Source: DASQFQ01 sp038238015 (GTDB taxonomy: Bacteria; Actinomycetota; Thermoleophilia; Solirubrobacterales; Solirubrobacteraceae). From it: 21,777 nucleotides of DNA. Shown one piece after another: positions 1 through 5,607 of the stretch (positions are counted from its first letter, which is position 1; every line of letters starts with the position of its first letter). Made by a program: the position numbers and the translations under genes. Below the pieces are notes generated by a model, which was not told the DNA's origin, ran no database searches, and worked only from the letters and a program-made list of their open reading frames with translations. The stretch spans positions 1-21,777 of the forward strand of contig JBBRYA010000059.1 in NCBI GenBank assembly GCA_038238015.1, in the 5' to 3' direction.

Positions 1-413
1 AGCTTGGGCGCGCGGACGTGGGCCTTGGCGCGCAGGTCGAAGACGTCGATCATCTCGGCGGCGCGGCGGCGCGCGTCGGCGCGGCTCATCCCGTAGTAGC
101 CGCCGTGGTAGCGCAGCGTCTCCTCGACGTCGAGGAAGCGATCGAGGTTGACGTCCTGCTCGGCGAGGCCGATGAGACGCCGCGCGGCGTTGGAGTCGTG
201 GTCGTGGCCGAACACGAGCGCCTCGCCGCCGGTCGGGCGGATCAGGTTGCAGACTGCCGAGATCAGCGTGGTCTTGCCCGCGCCGTTGGGGCCGAGCAGG
301 CCGAAGAACTCACCGTCGCGCACGACGAGGTCCACGGCGTCGAGCGCCAGCAGCGTGTCGTCGTAGCGCTTGGTCAGGCCGCGGAGCTCGAGCGCGTGCG
401 GGGAGGCGTCCAC
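1..413 (-). CDS. ABC transporter ATP-binding protein (N-terminal part, cut by window edge)
   Basis: This is the N-terminal ~137 residues of an ABC ATPase that would power a membrane transporter, probably an exporter of the DrrA/CcmA-like class. The sequence shows the opening beta strands (LELRGLTKRY), a perfect Walker A (GLLGPNGAGKTT) and a Q-loop-like segment (GLAEQDVNLDRFLDVEETLRY). The signature motif and Walker B lie beyond the left edge. An in-frame TAG at 420-422 limits the start to GTG 419 or GTG 413. I chose 413 because a -10-like TAACGT sits 8 nt upstream of it. The gene is divergent from clpP, with about 58 bp between the starts. Substrate unknown; the family call is secure. Confidence 0.9.
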   Translation of the reverse strand, partial: MDASPHALELRGLTKRYDDTLLALDAVDLVVRDGEFFGLLGPNGAGKTTLISAVCNLIRPTGGEALVFGHDHDSNAARRLIGLAEQDVNLDRFLDVEETLRYHGGYYGMSRADARRRAAEMIDVFDLRAKAHVRAPK

Positions 414-421
414 GTCCACCT

Positions 422-427
422 ACGTTA
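422..427 (-). promoter_or_regulatory. -10-like box of the ABC ATPase gene
   Basis: TAACGT on the minus strand ends 8 nt before GTG 413 and 2 nt before GTG 419. No Shine-Dalgarno is visible, which fits a leaderless or near-leaderless transcript. Inferred from position and from the same arrangement at other genes in the window. Confidence 0.4.
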
Positions 428-458
428 GCCGCGCCCCGGGCCGCCTCTCGCCACCCGC

Positions 459-464
459 TAGCCT
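459..464 (+). promoter_or_regulatory. -10-like box of clpP
   Basis: TAGCCT lies 7 nt before ATG 472 and there is no Shine-Dalgarno between them. It has the same layout as other gene starts in this window and supports ATG 472 as the clpP start. Confidence 0.4.
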
Positions 465-471
465 GCGGGCA

Positions 472-1053
472 ATGCCCCTGGTTCCGATGGTCATCGAGCG
501 CACCGCGCGCGGCGAGCGCGAGTTCGACATCTACTCGCGCCTGCTCAACGAGCGGATCGTCTTCCTCGGCTCGGCGGTGGACGACCAGGTCGCGAACCTG
601 ATCGTGGCCCAGCTCCTGCACCTCGAGTCCTCGGATCCCGACAAGGACATTTCGCTCTACATCAACTCGCCCGGCGGCTCGATCTACTCGGGCCTCGCGA
701 TCTACGACACAATGCAGTTCATCAAGCCCGACGTGCAGACCATGTGCGTGGGGATCGCGATGTCGATGGGCTCGCTGCTGCTCGCCGGCGGCGCCCCCGG
801 CAAGCGCATGTCGCTGCCCAACTCGCGGATCCTCATCCATCAGCCCTCGGCGGGCTTCGAGGGCCAGGCGACCGACATCGAGATCCACGCGGCCGAGATC
901 CTCAAGACGCGCAAGCGCATCGACGAGATCTACGCCAAGCACACCGGCCAGCCCGAGGAGCAGGTCCGCCACGACATGGAGCGCGACCGCTTCTTCAAGG
1001 CCGATCAGGCCGCTGAGTACGGCCTGATCGACCGCGTCATCGCCTCACACTGA
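472..1053 (+). CDS. clpP: ATP-dependent Clp protease proteolytic subunit ClpP
   Basis: This is the serine peptidase subunit that forms barrel-shaped tetradecamers and degrades proteins fed to it by ClpX or ClpC in the cytoplasm. The 193-residue product matches the mature length of the family. The start MPLVPMVIERTARGER aligns with the classic mature N-terminus. The catalytic triad is intact: Ser98 in GIAMSMGS, His123 in LIHQPS and Asp172 in RHDMERD, each one residue off E. coli mature numbering. The frame is open upstream to position 370, but ATG 472 fits the family start and the -10-like box. No clpX or tig gene is adjacent, so this may be one of several clpP paralogues. Its end overlaps the convergent FAH-family gene by 9 nt. 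Confidence 0.95.
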   Translation: MPLVPMVIERTARGEREFDIYSRLLNERIVFLGSAVDDQVANLIVAQLLHLESSDPDKDISLYINSPGGSIYSGLAIYDTMQFIKPDVQTMCVGIAMSMGSLLLAGGAPGKRMSLPNSRILIHQPSAGFEGQATDIEIHAAEILKTRKRIDEIYAKHTGQPEEQVRHDMERDRFFKADQAAEYGLIDRVIASH

Positions 1054-1839
1054 CGCACCTTCCACGGCGTGCTCGATCGCGCCCAGGCGCTCGATCTCGA
1101 CCCGGACGACATCGCCCGGCGCGAGGAAGCGCGGGGGGTCCATCGCCATGCCGACGCCCGACGGGGTGCCGGTGAGGATGAGGTCGCCGGGCTCAAGCGT
1201 GCAGGTCTCCGAGATGAAGTCGACGAGCGCACGCGGACCGAAGACGAGGTCCGCCGTGGTCGAGTCCTGGCGCAGCTCCCCGTTGACGTGGCTCGAGATC
1301 CGGAGGTTGTGCGGATCGGTGAGCTCGTCGGCGGTGGTGATCCACGGGCCCCAGGGGCAGGACGTGTCGAAGCCCTTGGCGCGCGTCCACTGCGGCTCGC
1401 GGCCCTGGAGGTCGCGCGCGGAGACGTCGTCGGCGACCGCGTAGCCCGCGATCTCGCCGCCGGTGCCGAGCACGACGGCCAGCTCGGCCTCGTAGTCCAG
1501 GCGCTTGACCACCGCCGGGCAGCGGACCGGGCCGCTGCCGGGCACGCTCGAGCTCGGCAGCTTCATGAACACGATCGGGAACTCGGGCAGCGGCTTGCCC
1601 TGCTCGGCCGCGTGCGCCGCGTAGTTCAGGCCGATGCCGAAGATCGCGCGCGGCCGCAGCACCGGCGCGAGCAGCGTCACTTCAGCGAGCGCGAAGGCCT
1701 CGCCGGCCGCGGGGGTGCGGTCGCCGAAGGCCAGGCGATCGCGCACGCTGCCCTCGCCGAAGGCGACGACCTGCTCCCCGCGAACCTCCCCGGCGCGCGG
1801 TTCGGGGCTCTCGGGAGTGAGGAAGGTGACCAATCGCAC
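1045..1839 (-). CDS. Fumarylacetoacetate hydrolase (FAH) family protein
   Basis: A 264-residue member of the FAH superfamily, which covers metal-dependent hydrolases and decarboxylases acting on 2-oxo or acylpyruvate-type substrates in aromatic and amino-acid catabolism. Visible marks are the family opening IFGIGLNYAAHAAE (about residues 67-80), the metal-ligand pattern DYEAEL (Glu117, Glu119) with Asp138 in ADDVSARD, and the C-terminal LEPGDLILTGTPSGVG. The frame is open further upstream, but the extra N-terminus is Arg/Pro-rich noise. GTG 1839 starts exactly at the conserved MRLVTF and has TACGAT 9 nt before it. Substrate cannot be deduced: fumarylpyruvate or acylpyruvate hydrolase or 2-hydroxyhepta-diene-dioate isomerase activity are all possible. 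Divergent from the GAF/GGDEF gene and overlaps clpP tail to tail. Confidence 0.9.
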   Translation of the reverse strand: MRLVTFLTPESPEPRAGEVRGEQVVAFGEGSVRDRLAFGDRTPAAGEAFALAEVTLLAPVLRPRAIFGIGLNYAAHAAEQGKPLPEFPIVFMKLPSSSVPGSGPVRCPAVVKRLDYEAELAVVLGTGGEIAGYAVADDVSARDLQGREPQWTRAKGFDTSCPWGPWITTADELTDPHNLRISSHVNGELRQDSTTADLVFGPRALVDFISETCTLEPGDLILTGTPSGVGMAMDPPRFLAPGDVVRVEIERLGAIEHAVEGASV

Positions 1840-1848
1840 GGCCGCGGC

Positions 1849-1854
1849 ATCGTA
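1849..1854 (-). promoter_or_regulatory. -10-like box of the FAH-family gene
   Basis: TACGAT on the minus strand ends 9 nt before GTG 1839. The same hexamer and spacing occur upstream of the secreted hydrolase gene near 19 kb. No Shine-Dalgarno is seen. Confidence 0.4.
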
Positions 1855-1892
1855 CTTTCGTCGGGGAGGTCGCGGCGGCGCGCGCAATGCTG

Positions 1893-1898
1893 GACAAT
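1893..1898 (+). promoter_or_regulatory. -10-like box of the GAF/GGDEF gene
   Basis: GACAAT ends 6 nt before GTG 1905. It is the main reason for preferring GTG 1905 over ATG 1887, which lies upstream of the box. Confidence 0.35.
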
Positions 1899-1904
1899 GG
1901 ACGG

Positions 1905-3380
1905 GTGGACGCCGAGGCGATCGAGACTGCATCAGCCGCGACGACGGCCTCTTACCGCTCCTTCGCCGACGCCACCTCCTCGGTGCTCGACCTGCTCGAG
2001 CGCCACTTCCCCGACACGACGCTGCTGCTGTCGCACCTCGACCGCGCGCACAACGTCCACCGCGTGGTCGACGCTCGCGACGGCGCCTCCTTCGGCGCGC
2101 AGGCCAACCAGGCCTCGCCGCTGCGCGAGTCCTTCTGCGGCCAGATGGCCGATGACCTCGCGCCGCGGCGCTGCGACGACGTCGCCGCCCATCCGGTCTA
2201 CGGGCGCCTCGAGGCGCAAACGCACTACGGCGCGAGCGCCTACCTGGGCGTGCCGCTCGAGCTGTCAGACCGCTCGCGGGTCGGCAGCCTGTCGGCGTTC
2301 TCGCGCACGCCCGGGCGCTTCCGCGAGGAGGACGAGCAGCTGTTCGCCGGGCTCGCCCGCGTGCTCTCCTCCGAGCTCGAGCGCGAGAGCTCGACCCGCG
2401 ACCTGCGCCGCCAGTCAGAGACGCTGCGCGACCACGCCCGCGGCCTCGCCGCGCTGGGCCGTGTGACGCGCGCGCTGTCGGGCACGCGCGACGCGCGCCC
2501 GGCGGTCTGCCGCGCGGCCTGCGAGGTCGCCGCCGCGCCGGTGGCCTTCCTGCTCGAGCCGTCGGGGCGCGACTTCGTCTCCACCGCGATGGTCGGCGTG
2601 GACATCGCGCCCGTAACGATCCAGCCGCGCCTGGAGGCCGAGCCCGGCGCGCGCGCGTTCACCGCGCGCCAGAGCTACTTCGTCGCCGACGCCCGCGCGC
2701 ACCCCTCGCTCGCCGCCCCGCTGGTCGACGCCACCAACGCGCGCTCGGCGCTGTTCGAGCCCGTGCTTCGCGGCGACCAGATCGTCGGCGTGCTGATCCT
2801 GATCTGGCGCCACGCTGTCGACGCCGTCCCCGACGTCGTCGCCGACCACCTGCACCTGCTCGCCGCTCAGGCCGCGGTGGCGATCGAACGCGAGGAGCTG
2901 CGCGCCCGCGTCGGGGCGCTCGCGCTCTCCGACGGGCTCACCGGGCTGCCCAGCCGCCGCTCCTGGGAGGACGAGCTCCCGCGCGAGCTGGCGCGCGCGC
3001 GCCGCGGCGAGGCGCCGGTCACCATCGCGGTCGTCGACCTCGATCACCTGAGCGCGTTCAACATGCTGCGCGGCGAGCTCGAGGGCGACCGGCTGATCAA
3101 GGAGTCCGCGTCCTCCTGGCGCGCCCAGCTGCGCGAGGTGGACGTGATGGCGCGCCTGGACAGCGCGGAGTTCGCGCTCGTGCTGCCCGACTGCGGGCTC
3201 GGCGAGGCCTGCGACGTGCTCGAGCGCGTGCGCGGCTCGACGCCCCGCGGCCAGACCGCCTCGGCCGGGGTCGCGCGCTGGGACGGCGAGGAGCCCGCCG
3301 ACCTGCTGATGGCGCGCTGCATGGACGCGCTCGCGGCCGCGAAGGCCGCCGGGCGCGACATGACGATCCCCGCGGACTAG
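1905..3380 (+). CDS. Double-GAF sensor protein with degenerate GGDEF domain
   Basis: A 491-residue soluble signalling protein with two GAF-type sensor domains (about residues 15-155 and 180-325) followed by a GGDEF domain (about 330-485). No membrane segment is seen. GGDEF domains normally make cyclic di-GMP. Here the opening motif is kept (LSDGLTGLPSRRSW), as is the first metal Asp region (VVDLDHLSAFN), but the signature reads LDSAEF instead of GGDEF. The upstream inhibitory-site pattern RxxD is intact (REVD at 3132-3143). It is therefore probably not an active cyclase and may bind c-di-GMP instead; that is inference. The start could also be ATG 1887, adding six residues. Its stop codon shares bases with the stop of the convergent membrane-protein gene. 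Confidence 0.85.
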   Translation: MDAEAIETASAATTASYRSFADATSSVLDLLERHFPDTTLLLSHLDRAHNVHRVVDARDGASFGAQANQASPLRESFCGQMADDLAPRRCDDVAAHPVYGRLEAQTHYGASAYLGVPLELSDRSRVGSLSAFSRTPGRFREEDEQLFAGLARVLSSELERESSTRDLRRQSETLRDHARGLAALGRVTRALSGTRDARPAVCRAACEVAAAPVAFLLEPSGRDFVSTAMVGVDIAPVTIQPRLEAEPGARAFTARQSYFVADARAHPSLAAPLVDATNARSALFEPVLRGDQIVGVLILIWRHAVDAVPDVVADHLHLLAAQAAVAIEREELRARVGALALSDGLTGLPSRRSWEDELPRELARARRGEAPVTIAVVDLDHLSAFNMLRGELEGDRLIKESASSWRAQLREVDVMARLDSAEFALVLPDCGLGEACDVLERVRGSTPRGQTASAGVARWDGEEPADLLMARCMDALAAAKAAGRDMTIPAD

Positions 3381-3799
3381 CTCGCCGGCAGCTGGTGCCG
3401 GGTCTCCATGTGGCGGGCGTGGAAGAACGCGCCCAGCGCGCCGGCCAGCGCGGCGACGATCGAGATCGCCCAGATCTCGAACCCGATGTCCAGCACGCGG
3501 CCGGGCGTCGTGACCGGGTTGGGCAGCTGCGAGCTGACGGTGGTCAGCTGCGCGGAGACCCAGAACACGGCGCCCCCGAAGTCGTGGAACCCCGAGGCGC
3601 GGTTGGCGTGCTCGAGGCTGTACATCAGCACACTGCCGACCGCGTCCACCAACGCGGTCAGGGCGAGCATGATCGCCACGCGGCTGCGCAGCAGGCGGTG
3701 CGTGTGGGTCGCGCCGCCGAAAACCATCTCGAGCTCGGCCATCGTCCGCCGTGGACCGGGCGGCGGCATCTCCCGCTGCTGAGTCGGTGGCTCCGGCAC
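3377..3799 (-). CDS. Two-TM, pore-loop (K+ channel-like) membrane protein with altered filter
   Basis: A protein of about 140 residues with a proline-rich cytoplasmic N-terminus, a first hydrophobic helix (around RVAIMLALTALVDAVGSVLMY), a re-entrant-looking segment and a second helix (WAISIVAALAGALGAFF). Layout and the segment TTVSSQLPNPVTTPGR resemble the pore, filter and PVTTxGR stretch of ion-transport-2 type K+ channels. The selectivity filter TVGYG is replaced by TVSSQ, so K+ conduction is doubtful. GTG 3799 is chosen because TACGGT lies 7 nt upstream; GTG 3808 overlaps that box. It ends tail to tail with the GGDEF gene, sharing CTAG. The membrane topology is well supported; the channel relationship is a motif-level inference. 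Confidence 0.65.
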   Translation of the reverse strand: MPEPPTQQREMPPPGPRRTMAELEMVFGGATHTHRLLRSRVAIMLALTALVDAVGSVLMYSLEHANRASGFHDFGGAVFWVSAQLTTVSSQLPNPVTTPGRVLDIGFEIWAISIVAALAGALGAFFHARHMETRHQLPAS

Positions 3800-3806
3800 G
3801 CGAGTC

Positions 3807-3812
3807 ACCGTA
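3807..3812 (-). promoter_or_regulatory. -10-like box of the channel-like gene
   Basis: TACGGT on the minus strand ends 7 nt before GTG 3799. The alternative GTG 3808 falls inside this box. No Shine-Dalgarno is seen. Confidence 0.35.
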
Positions 3813-3846
3813 CGTCAGCGCCCGGCGGAGCTCGGCGGCACCCGCG

Positions 3847-4356
3847 TCAGCGCCTGGTGAACCGGACCGCCGCCCCGAGGGCTGCGTAGAGGCAGCCAAC
3901 CGTGAGCAGCGCGAACTTCGCGCGGGCGAAGGCGCGCGCGACCGCGGGGAGCCGTTCGTCGACGCCGGCGAGGACGCCGAGCAGCGCCGTGTTCTCGACG
4001 GCGTCGCAGGCCCCCGCGGCGATCTGCCCCACGGCCACCGCACGCCCCGCGCCCGCGAGCGCGCTCGCCCCGCGATCGCGCAGGGCCGCCGTGGTGGCCG
4101 CGGTGCCGGCGAGGTTGAATCCCGTGTAGGCGACGAGGAACGGATAGTCGAGCACCAGCGAGAGCTGGGCGGCCGATCGGCCCTGCGCGCCCCAGCGATC
4201 CATGATCCGGCGCGAGCGCTCCGGGGTGCCCGCGAGCTCGAACGGGATGATGCCCGGGCCGCCCGCGCGCTTCATCCTGCGTTCGAGCGCGGCGAGCGGC
4301 ACCAGCAGGGCGAGCTGGGCGATTCCGAAGACCTGGAGGCGGCGCCGGCGGTCCAT
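3847..4356 (-). CDS. Four-helix membrane protein of unknown function
   Basis: A 169-residue integral membrane protein with about four hydrophobic segments (near residues 8-25, 63-90, 98-130 and 145-165). The loop after the first helix carries the segment PFELAGTPERSRRIMDRWG, which I associate only loosely with uncharacterised actinobacterial membrane proteins. No catalytic motif is visible. ATG 4356 follows TACGTT by 7 nt, and that box begins right after the stop codon of the DsbA-like gene. It may thus be expressed both from its own promoter and by read-through. The 38 bp between its start-distal end and the next gene hold nothing recognisable. Function not assigned. Confidence 0.7.
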   Translation of the reverse strand: MDRRRRLQVFGIAQLALLVPLAALERRMKRAGGPGIIPFELAGTPERSRRIMDRWGAQGRSAAQLSLVLDYPFLVAYTGFNLAGTAATTAALRDRGASALAGAGRAVAVGQIAAGACDAVENTALLGVLAGVDERLPAVARAFARAKFALLTVGCLYAALGAAVRFTRR

Positions 4357-4363
4357 CGCGGCG

Positions 4364-4369
4364 AACGTA
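4364..4369 (-). promoter_or_regulatory. Internal -10-like box for the four-helix membrane protein
   Basis: TACGTT on the minus strand lies between the DsbA-like stop codon (4370-4372) and ATG 4356, 7 nt before the start. This suggests separate initiation within the gene run. Confidence 0.35.
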
Positions 4370-5200
4370 CTACTCGAGCGTCCAGTAGAAGTCGGCGCCG
4401 GATGCGAGCGGGCGGGCGACGCAGGCGAGCGCGGCGCGGGCGGCGGGCGGGTCAAGCCTCGTGAGCGCCGCGACCTCCGCGGTGGCGAGCGGCTCGCCGG
4501 CCCAGGCGAGCAGCTCCTGCACCGACTCGGGCGGCGGCCTGCGCTCGAGCTCGGGCGCGAGGTTGGCGATGGCGGTCTCGTAGGTCTCGATCGGGTTGAA
4601 GCCGGGCACGACCGCCGTGGCGCCGTCGTCGCCGCGCGCGATCTCGTAGCTCGGGGCGGTGTAGCGCCGCTCCCCGGGGGGCCCGCCGAGCTTGTGGTCG
4701 AGCGCGCGGCCCGCCGGCGCGGGGTTGCGCGCGGCGTCGATGTCCGCCTGAAGCGCCTCGGCCACGTCGTCGCCCTCACCCCAGCGGGTCAGCTCACCGG
4801 GGTCGAGGCCGGCGTCGCGGGCGGCGGCGGCGAGCAAGTCCGGGTCGTCGAGCAGCCCGCCCGCCATCGTGCGCACGCGCAAGCGCCGCAGCAGCGCGTC
4901 CTGCGTCGCGGGCGCGTGCAGGCGCGCGGCCACCACCGCGCGGCAGGCCGGCTCGGAGGACGCCGGCCGCTCGTAGGGCGCGGGGTCGATCGGCATCCCG
5001 TAGCGGCGCTGCAGCCCCGGCGCGCCCTGCGCGAGCTTCTCCGCCTCCCCGTCCTCGAGGGTCAGCACGATCATTCGCGTGCTCCACGCGAGCTGCGCGC
5101 CGTAGTGCCAGCGCAGGCTCAGGCGCACCGGCTCCGCCGAGAACGCAAACGGGCAGGCCGGGTCGGTGAAGTGGGTGACCTCGAGCACCGCCACGCTCAT
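4370..5200 (-). CDS. DsbA-like (thioredoxin-fold) family protein with a single active-site Cys
   Basis: A 276-residue cytoplasmic protein (no signal peptide) of the DsbA/FrnE/2-hydroxychromene-2-carboxylate isomerase group. The N-terminal strand-loop VLEVTHFTDPACPFAF corresponds to the redox motif region. Only Cys16 is kept; the second cysteine is Ala19 (CPFA rather than CxxC). A helical insertion follows, and the thioredoxin fold returns near residues 175-190 (TAPSYEI, VPGFNPIETYE). With one cysteine it is more likely a reductase-, isomerase- or glutathione-transferase-type enzyme than a disulfide oxidase. Its ATG overlaps the stop of the upstream PPOX gene (ATGA), indicating translational coupling. 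Family call good; reaction unknown. Confidence 0.8.
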   Translation of the reverse strand: MSVAVLEVTHFTDPACPFAFSAEPVRLSLRWHYGAQLAWSTRMIVLTLEDGEAEKLAQGAPGLQRRYGMPIDPAPYERPASSEPACRAVVAARLHAPATQDALLRRLRVRTMAGGLLDDPDLLAAAARDAGLDPGELTRWGEGDDVAEALQADIDAARNPAPAGRALDHKLGGPPGERRYTAPSYEIARGDDGATAVVPGFNPIETYETAIANLAPELERRPPPESVQELLAWAGEPLATAEVAALTRLDPPAARAALACVARPLASGADFYWTLE

Positions 5201-5607
5201 CCGAGTGCGCGCAGCGCGGAGCGGATCTCCGCGTCGGCGCTCGCCGCGTCGTCGTCGGTCCAGCGCCAGGCGACGCCGGCCTCGATCTCGAAGCCCGGCT
5301 GCCAGTGGTCCTGGACCTCGTGCACGTCGAGGCGGATCGCGACGACGCGGTCGGAGACCTGCATCGGCTCCTCGACGATCACCGCGGTGGCGGGGGCGGT
5401 GACGGCGAAGTTCCCCGGGCCGAAGAGCGTGAGCGCGCCGCGCGGGTCCTCGCGCTGGCGCGCGAGCGACTCGCGGCGGCGCGAGAGCGCGAACAGGATG
5501 GTGCTGGGCCCCGTCTTGACCGCGGTGGAGACGGGGATCGCGTGCGGCGGCCCCGCCCCGGTGGAGAGGACTGCGACGGTGCCGGGCTCCCAGTCGGGCA
5601 GGCTCAC
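5197..5607 (-). CDS. Pyridoxamine 5'-phosphate oxidase (PPOX)-family flavin/F420-binding protein
   Basis: A 136-residue split-barrel protein. The order of strands (TVAVLSTGAGPPHAIPVSTAV, TILFALSRRRESLARQREDPRGALTLFG, FAVTAPATAVIVEEP, VVAIRLDVHEVQDHW) is typical of the small PPOX/FMN-binding or F420-dependent oxidoreductase families. The R-x-S-x-A-R-x-R-x-x-P segment is the usual cofactor-phosphate region. GTG 5607 overlaps the helicase stop codon (GTGA) and its own TGA overlaps the start of the DsbA-like gene (ATGA), so the three are translationally coupled. The frame is open upstream within the helicase gene, but that part is the helicase shadow. Cofactor and substrate are not determined. 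Confidence 0.75.
   Translation of the reverse strand: MSLPDWEPGTVAVLSTGAGPPHAIPVSTAVKTGPSTILFALSRRRESLARQREDPRGALTLFGPGNFAVTAPATAVIVEEPMQVSDRVVAIRLDVHEVQDHWQPGFEIEAGVAWRWTDDDAASADAEIRSALRALG

Noticed and set aside
1862..1869. GGGGAGGT as ribosome binding site for ATG 1887
   Set aside because: The 17-nt spacer is too long; GTG 1905 with an upstream -10-like box fits better.
1069..2466. A 465-codon plus-strand open frame opposite the FAH gene and across the GGDEF start
   Set aside because: Covers two recognised genes in other frames and has no domain or repeat; a GC-driven artefact.
2415..4043. A 542-codon minus-strand open frame opposite the GGDEF gene
   Set aside because: Runs through the GAF/GGDEF gene and the channel-like gene in wrong frames; low-complexity Arg/Ala/Gly sequence.
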